Shown here: positions 17,057-26,190 of the stretch, piece by piece
How the letters are laid out: each line of letters starts with the position of its first letter
How positions within the stretch are numbered: the first letter of the stretch is position 1
DNA from: Shumkonia mesophila
GTDB taxonomy: Bacteria > Pseudomonadota > Alphaproteobacteria > Rhodospirillales > Shumkoniaceae
Reading direction: 5' to 3'
NCBI RefSeq assembly: GCF_026163695.1
Contig: NZ_JAOTID010000001.1
Coordinates: forward strand, 62,001 to 126,000
DNA: 64,000 nt
Notes under the pieces: model-generated
The model's input: only the letters and a program-made list of their open reading frames with translations
Told to the model about the DNA's origin: nothing
Databases searched by the model: none
Position numbers and translations under genes: made by a program

Positions 17057-17923
17057 TCAGCGGCTGGCCGCCGTGTCCCTTTCGGTGGATGAGAACTGCG
17101 GCGCCAGGAGTTCGTCCCGGCGGGCAGGATCGGGCGACAGCACCGAGTTCTTGAGCAGGATCGAATAGGGATGGGTGGGATGGGCCAGCACCTCGCGGGC
17201 GTTGCCACTTTCGACCACCTCGCCTTTCTTCATGATGATGATGCGGTCGCTGATGTAATAGGCGGTCGCCAGATCGTGGGTGATGTAGATGATCGACACC
17301 TTGAGGGTGTCGCGCAGCGCCTTGAACAGGTTGACGATCGACATCCGGATCGAGGCGTCGACCATCGACACCGGCTCGTCGGCGATGATCAGCGCCGGGC
17401 TGGAGATCAGCGAGCGTGCCACCGCCACCCGCTGCAACTGGCCACCCGACAGTTCGTGCGGGAAGCGGCCCTTCACTTCGGCCAGCGACAGGCCGACCTG
17501 GCGCAGCGCGCGGTCGGTCTTGGCGCGGACTTCGTCCGCCGTGCGCGCATCGGTGAAGTGCAGCGCCGTCATGTACAGATAGCGGTCGACGCGCTTCAAC
17601 GGGTTGAAGGCCTCGAACGGGTTCTGGAAGATCGGCTGCACTTGGCGCATGAAGGCCAGCCGGTCCTTCCGCTTGCGGATGGTCGCTAGGTCGACGCCGC
17701 GAAAGCGGATGGTCCCTTCGGAAGCCGGCACGATGTTGAGGATCATGCGGGCCAGCGTCGTCTTGCCACTGCCCGATTCCCCGATGATGGTGAAGATCTC
17801 GTGGCGGTCCTCTTCGAGCGTGAAGCTGACGTCCGATACCGCCGCGAAGCGGCGCCGCGACAGCAGGCCACCCATCGCATAGATCTTGCTGGCGTGGCCG
17901 ACCTCGAGCAGGGGCGGGCTCAT
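17057..17923 (-). CDS. Oligopeptide-type ABC transporter ATP-binding protein (DppF/OppF-like)
   Basis: Second ATPase of the importer, 288 residues. Walker A is IIGESGSGKTTLAR, the signature LSGGQLQRVAVARSL and Walker B LIIADEPVSMVD. The Met at 17923 overlaps the stop of the preceding ATPase gene by an ATGA junction; the longer frame only shadows that gene. It lacks the Cys-rich C-terminal tail seen in its partner. The family name suggests peptides, but the operon with a GH51 enzyme and araC points to arabino-oligosaccharides. Confidence 0.93.
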   Translation of the reverse strand: MSPPLLEVGHASKIYAMGGLLSRRRFAAVSDVSFTLEEDRHEIFTIIGESGSGKTTLARMILNIVPASEGTIRFRGVDLATIRKRKDRLAFMRQVQPIFQNPFEAFNPLKRVDRYLYMTALHFTDARTADEVRAKTDRALRQVGLSLAEVKGRFPHELSGGQLQRVAVARSLISSPALIIADEPVSMVDASIRMSIVNLFKALRDTLKVSIIYITHDLATAYYISDRIIIMKKGEVVESGNAREVLAHPTHPYSILLKNSVLSPDPARRDELLAPQFSSTERDTAASR

Positions 17924-18975
17924 ACGGCGATTCCCTTCTCGGCGGCGAAGCAGGCCACCCGCCGGCCCGGCCCCGCCCACTCCATGACCGGGGTCTCGCG
18001 CGAACAGATGCCCATCGCCAGCGGGCAGCGCGGATGGAAACGACATCCGGGCGGTGGATCGGCGAGATTGGGCGGCACCCCTTCCAGCCCCTTCTTGGGC
18101 GCCGCGTCGCCGACCTTGGGCAGGCTGCCGATCAGATGCGCGGTGTAGGGATGCCTGGGGCTGGCGAAGAGCTCGGCGGTCGGCCCTTCCTCGACGATGT
18201 GGCCGGCGTACATGATGCCCAGGCGGTCGGCCAGATTGGCATGGACGGAAAGGTCGTGGGTGACGAACAGCAGCGAGGAACCGATTTCCCGTTGGATCGA
18301 ACGGATCATCGCCAGCACGCCCTTCTGCACGACCACGTCGAGCGCGGTGGTCGGCTCGTCGGCGATGATGAACTCGGGACGGCAGACGGTGGCCAGCGCG
18401 ATGGTCACCCGCTGACGCATGCCGCCCGACAGCTCGTGCGGATAGGCGTCGAGCACGTCGGGCTGCAGGTGCAGGCGCTCGAGATGGCCGACCACGGTGT
18501 TTGCGAAGTCCGGCATCGGCTTGCCGATATGGCGGAAGGCGAAGTCGACGAACGAGTGGCGGATGCGGCGCACCGGATTGAGCACGCTCATGGAGCCCTG
18601 CATGATGTAGGACAGGTGCCGCCAGCGCATGGCGTTGCGCTCTTCCGGCGTGCTCTCGTAGACGTCGATGTTCTGGCCCCTGAAATTGAACTTCACGCTG
18701 CCGCCGACCACGTTGAGCGGCGGCTGGATGGCCCCGGCGATGGTCTTGATCAGGCTCGTCTTGCCGCAGCTCGATTCCCCGGCCAGGCCGTAGATCTCGT
18801 TGGGGAGCACGTGGAGCGAGATGTCGTCCACCGCCCGCACCTCGCGGACGATCCCGAAGTAATGCGTCTGGTAGTAGGCGCGAAGGTCGGAAACCAGCAG
18901 CACCGGCTGCGGCTGCGGCGCCCCCGGGGCGCCCTGGCCGGCCGCGCCGATTACGGTGGCGCCGGCGGCCGTCAT
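17920..18975 (-). CDS. Oligopeptide-type ABC transporter ATP-binding protein (DppD/OppD-like)
   Basis: First ATPase of the importer, 351 residues. Walker A is the slightly unusual LAGESSCGKTSLIK (still GxxxxGK[ST]), signature LSGGMRQRVTIALA, Walker B FIIADEPTTALD. The C-terminal oligo_HPY segment, GCRFHPRCPLAMGIC, is present. The ATG at 18975 overlaps the permease stop (ATGA), and the GH51 side gene overlaps it in turn, so the whole set is translationally coupled. The first 25 residues are a Gly/Pro/Ala-rich tail of low complexity. Confidence 0.93.
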   Translation of the reverse strand: MTAAGATVIGAAGQGAPGAPQPQPVLLVSDLRAYYQTHYFGIVREVRAVDDISLHVLPNEIYGLAGESSCGKTSLIKTIAGAIQPPLNVVGGSVKFNFRGQNIDVYESTPEERNAMRWRHLSYIMQGSMSVLNPVRRIRHSFVDFAFRHIGKPMPDFANTVVGHLERLHLQPDVLDAYPHELSGGMRQRVTIALATVCRPEFIIADEPTTALDVVVQKGVLAMIRSIQREIGSSLLFVTHDLSVHANLADRLGIMYAGHIVEEGPTAELFASPRHPYTAHLIGSLPKVGDAAPKKGLEGVPPNLADPPPGCRFHPRCPLAMGICSRETPVMEWAGPGRRVACFAAEKGIAV

Positions 18976-19838
18976 TGCTTGGCGCTCCTCATGCGGCTGA
19001 GCCGGCTGCGCGGATCGATGTACTCGTTCATCGAGACGGCCAGCAGGAACAGGCCGATGAACACCATGATGACCAGGGCCACCGGAAAGAACACCCACCA
19101 CCAGACGCCCGCCGTCATCGCCGTGTGCTGGTTGGCCCAGTAGATCATGACCCCGATGGTCGGCGTGTTGATGTTGGTGAAGCCCAGCACGGAAAGCGTC
19201 ACCTCCAGCCCGATCGACCAGTTGACGTTGTTCATGGTGGTCGAGAACACGATCGGCATGACGTAGGGCAGGTGCTCCTGCGCCACGATCTGGCGCGTGC
19301 TCATGCCGGAATAGACGCTGTGCTCGGTGAACTGGCGGGTACGCAGGCTCATGGCGATGGAGCGGATCAGGCGGGCGTCGTAGGCCCATCCCAGGCCGGC
19401 CATCACCAGGGCCAGCGCCGCCCACGACATGCGGTCGCGCATCACGAAATAGAACATCACCAGGATGGGAAACAGCGGCATGACGATGAAGGTGTCGTTG
19501 ATCGACATCAGCACGCGATCGACGAAGCCGCCGAGGTAGCCCGACAGCAGCCCGATGACCAAGGACAGGATGCGGCTGAGGACAGCCACGATGAAGCCGA
19601 ACAGCAGCGTGTTGCGGATGGCGAAGCTCAATTGCCAGAAGACATCCTGGCCGCGCGACGTGGTGCCCATCAGATAGGTCCACGACGGCGGCAGATCGGG
19701 CGGCACCACGTAGACGTCCTCGGGAGGCATCGGCGCAAACGCCGACATCGCCGACATCGCGACGACGATCCCCAGCAGCACGGTACCAGCGGCGAACTCG
19801 CGATTGTAACGGAGCAGGTCTTTGAGGATGCTCAGCAT
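18972..19838 (-). CDS. Oligopeptide-type ABC transporter permease (DppC-like)
   Basis: Inner-membrane subunit, 288 residues. It has the first helix at about 18-35, the periplasmic loop with HLMGT-like sequence (YLMGTTSRGQDVF), and the cytoplasmic ATPase-contact (EAA) loop around EHLPYVMPIVFSTTMNNVNW. It starts 3 bp after the upstream permease stop. Forms the translocation pore with the DppB-like partner. Confidence 0.93.
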   Translation of the reverse strand: MLSILKDLLRYNREFAAGTVLLGIVVAMSAMSAFAPMPPEDVYVVPPDLPPSWTYLMGTTSRGQDVFWQLSFAIRNTLLFGFIVAVLSRILSLVIGLLSGYLGGFVDRVLMSINDTFIVMPLFPILVMFYFVMRDRMSWAALALVMAGLGWAYDARLIRSIAMSLRTRQFTEHSVYSGMSTRQIVAQEHLPYVMPIVFSTTMNNVNWSIGLEVTLSVLGFTNINTPTIGVMIYWANQHTAMTAGVWWWVFFPVALVIMVFIGLFLLAVSMNEYIDPRSRLSRMRSAKQ

Positions 19839-19841
19839 GGC

Positions 19842-20846
19842 TCAGCCGATCTTCACGCGGGGATCGAGAAGCGGATAGAGAAGGTCGATCACCAGGACGG
19901 CGCCGGCGACGCCGATGATCGAGATGGTCGTGATGCCGAGTACCAGGCTGTAGTCGCCGGCGTGGACGGCGGCCACCAGCAGGGTGCCGACGCCGGGATA
20001 GCCGAACACCTGTTCGGTGATGATGGCGCCGTTGAAGATGGCGCCCAGCGACATGCCGAGGCCGGTGATCTGCGGCACCAGCGCGTTACGCATGACGTAG
20101 GAACCGAGGATGCGGTTGCGATCGACGCCGGCCAGTTCGGCATAGACGACGTAGTCCTCGGTGACGATGTTGGAAACCAGCGCCCGCATCCCCATGAACC
20201 ACGAACCCAGTCCCACCAGGATCAGGGACAGGGCGGGCAGGAAACCGTGCGTGATCACGCTGCCGATGAACGCAAGGTTCCATCCGGGGGTCATGTTCCT
20301 CTGGTAACCGCCACCCAGCGGCAGCACCGGCCACAGGTAGCCGAAGACGATGAGCAGCACGAAGGCGACGATGTAATAGGGGATCGGGTGCAGCCCCATG
20401 GCCACCACGCCGGCCGCCTTGAGCAGGCGGTTCTCGCGGTAGTAGCCGGCGAGCCCGCCCAGGATGTTGCCCGCCACCCACGAAATGACGATCGCCGTGA
20501 GCAGCAGGCCGACGGTCCACGGGATCGCCCGGCTGATAAGGGCCGAGACCGGTGTCGGGAAGGCCGAGACCGACGGCCCGAAATCCGCCACCGCGATCCG
20601 TTTCCAGAACGTCCAGTACTGGTCCCACAGGCTTCCCTTGAGGCCGTACAGGTCGGCCAGCGCCTCGCGCAGCATGTTGATGGCTTCCGGACTGGTGCTG
20701 CCGAAGGAGGCTGCGGCCATGATCGAATGCTCGACCGGGTCGATGGGGGTCGCGTGGGTGACGAAGAAGACGATGTTGATGCCGATGAAGACCACCAGGA
20801 AAAACTGGCCCAGCCGCTTCGCTATGTAGACATGGATCGACTGCAT
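19842..20846 (-). CDS. Oligopeptide-type ABC transporter permease (DppB-like)
   Basis: Inner-membrane subunit of about 334 residues. The N-terminal helix YIAKRLGQFFLVVFIGINIV and the family-typical TPIDP (ATPIDPVEHS) follow; the EAA loop lies near YAELAGVDRNRILGSYVMRN. Start: ATG 20846 chosen; a GTG at 20861 in the same frame sits directly on a GGAG motif and is less likely. Together with the DppC-like protein it forms the pore. Confidence 0.92.
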   Translation of the reverse strand: MQSIHVYIAKRLGQFFLVVFIGINIVFFVTHATPIDPVEHSIMAAASFGSTSPEAINMLREALADLYGLKGSLWDQYWTFWKRIAVADFGPSVSAFPTPVSALISRAIPWTVGLLLTAIVISWVAGNILGGLAGYYRENRLLKAAGVVAMGLHPIPYYIVAFVLLIVFGYLWPVLPLGGGYQRNMTPGWNLAFIGSVITHGFLPALSLILVGLGSWFMGMRALVSNIVTEDYVVYAELAGVDRNRILGSYVMRNALVPQITGLGMSLGAIFNGAIITEQVFGYPGVGTLLVAAVHAGDYSLVLGITTISIIGVAGAVLVIDLLYPLLDPRVKIG

Positions 20847-20919
20847 CGGGTGGCCCGTCACTCCATTCGGAAAAAGGGGAGGCGGCTTTTCCGGGTTGCC
20901 GCCTCCGCCGCGGGACCGA

Positions 20920-22812
20920 TTACTTCTGGCGAGGCTTCAGCTTCACCATCATGTACTTGGTGTTGGCCCAGTTGGGGACGGGATCGGTATACGGAGCATC
21001 TTCCGCGTTGGGGTAGCCGGTCCAGTAGGTCTCGTCCATGACCGTGAACACGTTGTAGGCCATCAGCGGAATGACCGGCATCTCGCGGACGGTGAGCTTG
21101 ATGTACTCCTTGCCGATCTCGACGCCCTTCGGATCGTCGAACCCGATGCCCCGGATCTGTTCGATCAGCTTGTCGAGCTCGGGGTTGCTCCAGCGCTGCC
21201 AGTTGCGCGGCGGCTGCGGGTTGCCGGGCTTGGCCACGAACTGGGAGTGCCAGCTGTCGAGGAAGAAGGACAGGTCCGGATGGCCGCCCCAGGTTTCGAC
21301 GCTCCAGGACATGATGGCTTCGTAGTCGCCGGCGGCACGGACGAAGATCAGGTTGCCGCCTTCCGCCACCACGATCTTGGCGTCGATGCCGAACTGGCGC
21401 CACTGCTGGGCGATCATCGAACCGGCCCGCGTCATCACCGGGCGGGTTTCCCCCTCGGTGGTGATGCGGATGGTGAACCGCTGTCCCTTGGGCGTGTACC
21501 AGGCGTCGCCCCGCTTGGTGAAGCCGGCCCGCTCCAGCAGCTCGGCGGCGACCTGCGGATTGGGTTTCCACCAACCCCGCCCGAACGCCTTGGATATCAG
21601 CTTGGGATCGGAAGGGATCTGGTCTCCCATCGACGGGCGCAGCATGTCGGCGATCTGCTTGCCGGCGGTGGGATCGTAGGGCTTGTACTTGGACTTGCCG
21701 GTGTCGATCTCGAAGTCCTTCAGCCAGGCCTCCATCGGCTCGTGATAGAAGTCGGGCTGGGTGCCGGTCGGCGGAATGGCGATCGCCGAGATGGTCGCAG
21801 CACCCCGGTAGGACGCCATCGACACCGCCTTGATGTCGATCAGCAGGGCCAAGGCCCAGCGGACATCCTTGTTCTGGAACAGCTCGTTCTGGTGGTTGAG
21901 AATGACCGAGGGCAGCGTCGGGTCGGGATGGGCGTAGGGGAAGCCCTTGAACCAGCCGCGCGAGGTCTTCGACTGCTTGGCCAGCGTGAACATGCCTTCC
22001 GGGGCGACGTCATGGATGATGTCGAGTTCGTGGTTCATCTGGGCGATGACGCGCTTGTCGGGCGGGCCGGGATCCATATAGGTGACGTATTTCGGTCCGG
22101 GCTCGCCGAAGCGGGCCACCGTTGTCCGCTTCCAGTCCTCGCGCTTCTGCCAGGTGAACCACTTGCCGTTGGCATCGAAGCTGTGCAGCGTGTAGGGCCC
22201 GATGCCCACCGGCGGGTTGAAGGCGAACTTCAGCGGGTCGCCCGCCTTCTCGAACACGTGCTTGGGCATCATCCACATGCCGTTCCAGCGCACCGTAAAC
22301 AGGGCGTGGAATCGCGAATTCGGTTTCTTCAGCTTGAAGACGACGGTGTTCTTGTCGGGCGCCTCGACCGAAGCGACGTTGATCTGGATCGGCGCGCTCC
22401 AGAACAGGCCGTTCGTCTTTAAGTGCGTGTTGATGGTATAGAGCACGTCATCGGCCGAGAACTCGACGCCGTCACTCCAATGAATGCCGGAACGCAGCTT
22501 CACCGTCATCTCGGTGAAGTCGGCGTTGTAGATGGGCTTTTCGGAAGCCAGCGAGTTGTCCCAGACGCCGTCGATGCCGTAGTTCGGATCGATGTACCAG
22601 AAGGTGTCCATGGCCAGCTGCTGGAGCCCCGTGGACCGACCGCCGGCATTGACGGCCCAATAGTTGAACCATCCCGGATTCTTGATGGTTCCCTCCGGAT
22701 TCTCGACGATCAGGGTTTCGTGGCGCGGAAGATTGGATGTTCCCTGGGCGTAGGCCGAAAAAGCGAACGCGCAGACGCTTGCCGTAACGGCAAGGCTTCG
22801 CAAAACAGACAC
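20920..22812 (-). CDS. ABC transporter substrate-binding protein, family 5 (DppA/OppA-like), probably arabino-oligosaccharide receptor
   Basis: Periplasmic receptor, 630 residues, larger than typical DppA (about 535). It has a signal peptide (cleavage near AYAQG) and SBP_bac_5 features: the opening LPRHETLIVENPEG, LRSGIHWSDGVEFSADDVLY, and the late EIGKEYIKLTVREMPVIPL. Start: GTG at 22812 is 5 bp from AGGAGG; a GTG at 22818 directly abuts it. First gene of an operon ending in a GH51 arabinofuranosidase and preceded by a candidate AraC operator, so I infer oligosaccharide rather than peptide transport, as known for some family-5 receptors. Confidence 0.93.
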   Translation of the reverse strand: MSVLRSLAVTASVCAFAFSAYAQGTSNLPRHETLIVENPEGTIKNPGWFNYWAVNAGGRSTGLQQLAMDTFWYIDPNYGIDGVWDNSLASEKPIYNADFTEMTVKLRSGIHWSDGVEFSADDVLYTINTHLKTNGLFWSAPIQINVASVEAPDKNTVVFKLKKPNSRFHALFTVRWNGMWMMPKHVFEKAGDPLKFAFNPPVGIGPYTLHSFDANGKWFTWQKREDWKRTTVARFGEPGPKYVTYMDPGPPDKRVIAQMNHELDIIHDVAPEGMFTLAKQSKTSRGWFKGFPYAHPDPTLPSVILNHQNELFQNKDVRWALALLIDIKAVSMASYRGAATISAIAIPPTGTQPDFYHEPMEAWLKDFEIDTGKSKYKPYDPTAGKQIADMLRPSMGDQIPSDPKLISKAFGRGWWKPNPQVAAELLERAGFTKRGDAWYTPKGQRFTIRITTEGETRPVMTRAGSMIAQQWRQFGIDAKIVVAEGGNLIFVRAAGDYEAIMSWSVETWGGHPDLSFFLDSWHSQFVAKPGNPQPPRNWQRWSNPELDKLIEQIRGIGFDDPKGVEIGKEYIKLTVREMPVIPLMAYNVFTVMDETYWTGYPNAEDAPYTDPVPNWANTKYMMVKLKPRQK

Positions 22813-23112
22813 TAGCACCTCCTCTTTCCAGTCCCCAAGCAGGCTACCGAAGAAGGGTTTGGAGTGCCCGATGAGCGGGTCGCGGGAAACGAACCCGAAG
22901 CCCGACCGATTCTCGCAACCGGACTACGTCAGCTCTGTTGCGTTTGCGACTCTGTAGGATTGGTGCACACGGTTTCCCTTCCTGTGAAGCCAGCGGAATT
23001 TGCGTTGCCGTCAAATTCCCGCCCGATTTACGGGCATTCGCGCCTTTCCGGTACGGTTGTCTTCAACCTACCGGTCGGCAATCTTTGTTTTTTAGGTGGG
23101 TCGTCCTGCCCG

Positions 23113-23145
23113 CCACGGTAGACAGCATTCGGTCATAAACATGGA
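23113..23145 (-). promoter_or_regulatory. Candidate AraC operator upstream of arabinoside transporter operon
   Basis: On the minus strand it reads TCCATGT-TTATGACCG-AATGCTG and continues to TGG; 29 of 33 positions are identical to the copy upstream of ytfQ at 26409-26441. It lies about 300 bp before the receptor start. Confidence 0.75.
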
Positions 23146-23237
23146 CGAAACCGCTTTTCCCGTCGAAAAGGAAAATCCCGCCCAGGCCGCCGGTGCTCGC
23201 AGGCGCCAACCGCCCAGTGCCAACAAAGCCTTTCCCG

Positions 23238-23256
23238 CGCATGGACGATGATGTTT
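23238..23256 (-). promoter_or_regulatory. Distal shared 19-mer upstream of arabinoside transporter operon
   Basis: The minus strand reads AAACATCATCGTCCATGCG, identical to 26172-26190 upstream of ytfQ and in the same orientation relative to the controlled gene. It may be a second (looping) AraC half-site or the site of another regulator. Confidence 0.6.
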
Positions 23257-23290
23257 GGCCGGCCGCCAGGGAGGCAGGCCCGGGCCGCAG

Positions 23291-24295
23291 TCAGCCGCCG
23301 GCCGACGACAAGGCTTCGGCCGGTTCATCGCCGAGTTCCATGCTGCGGGCCCGAAAGGCGCGCGGGCTCATGCCGACCTGCCGGCGGAACACCCGCGAGA
23401 AATACAGCGGGTCGTCATAGCCGACCATTTGCGAAAGCGACTTGATGGGGACGCTGGTGACGCGCAAAAGCTGCATAGCGTATTGGATGCGCTGGCTGTC
23501 CCGCCACTGGACGATCCCCATGCCGACGTGCTTGTGAAACAGGTGCGACAGGCGTGACGGCGACAGGCAGACTTCGGCGGCGATCTCCTTGACGCCCATC
23601 GGCTGCTGGAGGTTCGTGGAAATCAGCGTGCAGGCCGACAGCACCCGTTCATCGATCGGGACGTTCTTCATCTGCGCGGCGCGGTCGACGCGGGCGCAGG
23701 AGAGCAGAATGTGCTCCAGGCAATTGAAGGCCAGATCACCCGACAGGCTGTCGGTCAGCATGGACAGCTTCTCGACCTCGACGAAAAGGCGGAACATCTC
23801 GCGGAAGAACGCTCCGTCCTTGCGTCGCAGGACATGAACCTTTTCGACCTGCTTTTCCCATTGCAGCCAGTTGCGCCAATAGGCCCGCGGCTGGAAATAG
23901 ACCCAACGGTGCCACCATTTCTCGGCGGACGGATCGCGGCCGTAATAGTGGGCGGCCTGCGGCGGGAAAAGCAGAAGATCACCCTGCTCGACGACGAAGG
24001 ACTCCGGCCCGTCGAAGACCCGGCCCGCCCCCTCGGCCGTGAGATTGATGATCCATCCGCGCATGCCGTTCGGACGATCGATGAAGAAATCCAGCGGGCC
24101 ATTCCTTTCGATCGGCGTGATCCCGGCAACCAGCCGGACATCGAAAGGAAAACCCGGAAACAGCGGGGCGACGTCGAGATCGGTGCCCGGCCCCTCCCCC
24201 GCCCGCGTCAGCTTGCGGAAGATGCGCTGGACCTGGGGGTCCTGCGACGGGTCGAACGCGCCCTGATCATCCATGTCTTCAGCGGAATGCTGCAT
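23291..24295 (-). CDS. araC: AraC, L-arabinose-responsive transcriptional regulator
   Basis: Arabinose sensor and activator/repressor, 334 residues. Unusually close to enteric AraC: the arabinose-binding cupin shows VAGITPIERNGPLDFFIDR, the INLTAEGAG strand, GDLLLFPPQAAHYYGR and HRWVYFQPRAYWRNWL, each with a clear E. coli counterpart. The C-terminal double HTH has CLSPSRLSHLFHKHVG and VGYDDPLYFSRVFRR. ATG 24295 has GGAG 7 bp upstream; the longer frame to 24382 lacks homology. Divergent from araB, as in enteric bacteria. Compared with E. coli (292 residues) it has an N-terminal extension and a short C-terminal tail. Confidence 0.93.
   Translation of the reverse strand: MQHSAEDMDDQGAFDPSQDPQVQRIFRKLTRAGEGPGTDLDVAPLFPGFPFDVRLVAGITPIERNGPLDFFIDRPNGMRGWIINLTAEGAGRVFDGPESFVVEQGDLLLFPPQAAHYYGRDPSAEKWWHRWVYFQPRAYWRNWLQWEKQVEKVHVLRRKDGAFFREMFRLFVEVEKLSMLTDSLSGDLAFNCLEHILLSCARVDRAAQMKNVPIDERVLSACTLISTNLQQPMGVKEIAAEVCLSPSRLSHLFHKHVGMGIVQWRDSQRIQYAMQLLRVTSVPIKSLSQMVGYDDPLYFSRVFRRQVGMSPRAFRARSMELGDEPAEALSSAGG
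24270..24292 (+). promoter_or_regulatory. Candidate AraC operator at the araC start, facing araB
   Basis: Fits TCCATGT-N9-AATGSTG exactly (TCCATGT at 24270-24276, AATGCTG at 24286-24292), but the nine-base spacer differs from other copies. It overlaps the first codons of araC and is 140 bp before the chosen araB start, so binding could both repress araC and activate araB. Confidence 0.55.
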
Positions 24296-24432
24296 TCCGT
24301 TCTCCGCCTTCCGGCCTATTGTACACTTGGGGATCGCCTGAAAAAAGGGAAGGACCCCACAGGGAGCAAAAAGGCGGATCATCCATGAGAGCCGCGCGTG
24401 GCCGCGGCCCGCGCGATGGGAGCTTTGCCGCG

Positions 24433-26064
24433 ATGACGTCTGGGGCTGACCGTTTCGTCATAGGACTGGATTTCGGCACCGACAGCGTACGCGCCGTCGT
24501 CGTGCGGGTGGCGGACGGCAAGGAAATCGCCGATGCCGCCGCTTCCTACCCGCGATGGGCGAAAGGGCGGTATTGCGACCCGACACGCCAGATGTTTCGC
24601 CATCACCCGGCCGACTATCTCGAGGCCATGACCGAGGTGGTCGGCAAAGCGCTCGCTGGGCGTCGCGCCATTGCCGATGCGGTCGTTGGGCTGGGTGTCG
24701 ATACCACCGGCTCCTCGCCGCTGCCGGTTTCGTCCGACGCCAGGGCACTGGCGCTCTACGACGAATTTGCCGAAGATCCCGATGCGATGTGCATCCTGTG
24801 GAAGGACCACACCGCCGTCGCCGAAGCCGAGGATATCAACGCGCTCAGCCGGACCGGACGGTTCCCCGACTACACCCGCTATGTCGGGGGCATCTATTCG
24901 TCGGAATGGTACTGGGCGAAAATCCTTCACATCGGGCGCCACAATCCCAGGATCTTCCAGGCCGCCGCCAGTTGGGTCGAATTGTGCGACTGGATTCCGG
25001 CCGTCCTGACCGGGGTCAAGGATGCCGCGGCGGTGGTCCGCAGCCGTTGCGCCGCCGGGCACAAGGCCTTGTGGCATCCAAGCTTCGGCGGCCTGCCGTC
25101 GCGCGATTGGCTGGTGGCGCTCGACCCCTGCCTAGGCAACCTGCCGACGCCGATGTTTACGGAAACCCGCACCAGCGACCAGGCCGCCGGCCTGCTGACC
25201 GCCGAATGGGCGGCGGCCTTCGGACTGCCGGCCGGCATCCCGGTTGCGGTCGGCGCCTTCGACTGCCACATCGGGGCGGTCGGGGCCGGCATCGAGCCCT
25301 ACTCGCTGGTCCGGGTGATGGGAACCTCCACCTGCGACATCCTGGTGGCCCCGCCCGAGGAGGTCGGCGACACCGTGGTTCGCGGCATCTGCGGCCAAGT
25401 CCCCGACAGTGTGCTGCCGGGGTATGTGGGCTTCGAGGCGGGGCAATCGTCGTTCGGCGACGTCTTCGCGTGGTTCGACCGGCTTTTGCGCTGGGGACGC
25501 GAGGAAACGGTCACGCCGGGAGGCCTCCTGCCAAGGCTGGAGGAGGAAGCGCGGGCGTTGCCGCCGGGCGCTTTTGGGGAGCGGGCGCTCGATTGGCTCA
25601 ATGGCCGGCGCACGCCCGATGCCGACCAGACCGTGCGGGCGATGGTCGCCGGCCTTCATCTCGGGTCTTCTGCCGCGTCGATCTATCGCACGCTCGTCGA
25701 GGCCACCGCGTTCGGCTCACGGGCCATCGTCGAGCGATTCGAGAGCGAGGGGATTGCGGTCAAACACGTCGTGGCGATCGGCGGCATCGCCCGGAAGTCG
25801 CCGTTCATCACCCAGGTTTGCGCCGACGTCATGAATCGCGAGATCGGGGTTGCCGAATCCGACCAGTGCTGCGCCCGCGGCGCCGCCATCTTTGCGGCGG
25901 CGGCGGCCGGCCGGTATCCCGACGTCCATCAGGCCAAGGCGGCGATGCTGAGCCCGATCGAGAAGGTCTTCAAACCCGATCCGCGCGCCCACGAGGCCTA
26001 TGGCGCGATCTACACCGACTACCTGGCCATCGGAGCGTTCGCCCAACAGATGGCCGGACGCTGA
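24433..26064 (+). CDS. araB: L-ribulokinase
   Basis: Phosphorylates L-ribulose to L-ribulose 5-phosphate. FGGY kinase of 543 residues (E. coli AraB 566). Direct counterparts of E. coli AraB include GLDFGTDSVRA, FRHHPADYLEAM, ILWKDHTAVAEAEDIN, YVGGIYSSEWYWAKILH, GAFDCHIGAVGAG, GTSTCDIL, FNGRR-like LNGRRTPDADQ and SDQCCARGAAIFAA. Start: ATG 24433 best fits the homology; an in-frame ATG at 24385 with AGGCGGA would add 16 residues. It stands alone opposite araC rather than with araDA. Confidence 0.95.
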   Translation: MTSGADRFVIGLDFGTDSVRAVVVRVADGKEIADAAASYPRWAKGRYCDPTRQMFRHHPADYLEAMTEVVGKALAGRRAIADAVVGLGVDTTGSSPLPVSSDARALALYDEFAEDPDAMCILWKDHTAVAEAEDINALSRTGRFPDYTRYVGGIYSSEWYWAKILHIGRHNPRIFQAAASWVELCDWIPAVLTGVKDAAAVVRSRCAAGHKALWHPSFGGLPSRDWLVALDPCLGNLPTPMFTETRTSDQAAGLLTAEWAAAFGLPAGIPVAVGAFDCHIGAVGAGIEPYSLVRVMGTSTCDILVAPPEEVGDTVVRGICGQVPDSVLPGYVGFEAGQSSFGDVFAWFDRLLRWGREETVTPGGLLPRLEEEARALPPGAFGERALDWLNGRRTPDADQTVRAMVAGLHLGSSAASIYRTLVEATAFGSRAIVERFESEGIAVKHVVAIGGIARKSPFITQVCADVMNREIGVAESDQCCARGAAIFAAAAAGRYPDVHQAKAAMLSPIEKVFKPDPRAHEAYGAIYTDYLAIGAFAQQMAGR

Positions 26065-26171
26065 CGGCCGAGATTGACGGCGTCACCCGCCGGCCGCGAC
26101 GAACGCTTGCGACATGATTGTTCCGGTTCGCTTCGACATGGGCTTCTCCCACGTCCTTGATCGCCAAATGG

Positions 26172-26190
26172 AAACATCATCGTCCATGCG
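26172..26190 (+). promoter_or_regulatory. Distal shared 19-mer upstream of ytfQ
   Basis: Reads AAACATCATCGTCCATGCG, identical to the minus strand at 23238-23256. Sits 219 bp upstream of the 26409 operator. Confidence 0.6.

Larger units (their letters stand above)
22813..23290. promoter_or_regulatory. Promoter region of the arabinoside transporter operon
   Basis: 478 bp between the araC stop and the receptor start, both on the minus strand; no convincing gene. It carries a candidate AraC operator (23113-23145) and a distal 19-bp sequence (23238-23256) identical to one upstream of ytfQ. The araC gene has its own terminator or read-through here; no clear hairpin with a T-run was seen. Confidence 0.65.

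Noticed and set aside
18975-21041. 688-residue plus-strand open frame across the Dpp-type permease genes
   Set aside because: Antisense shadow of the permease genes; composition (Asp/Gln/His-rich) is typical of a reverse-complement frame in GC-rich DNA, and it has no start signal or domain.
22864-23138. Two short plus-strand frames between araC and the receptor gene
   Set aside because: No homology or ribosome-binding site, and the region is better explained as a promoter with operator motifs.
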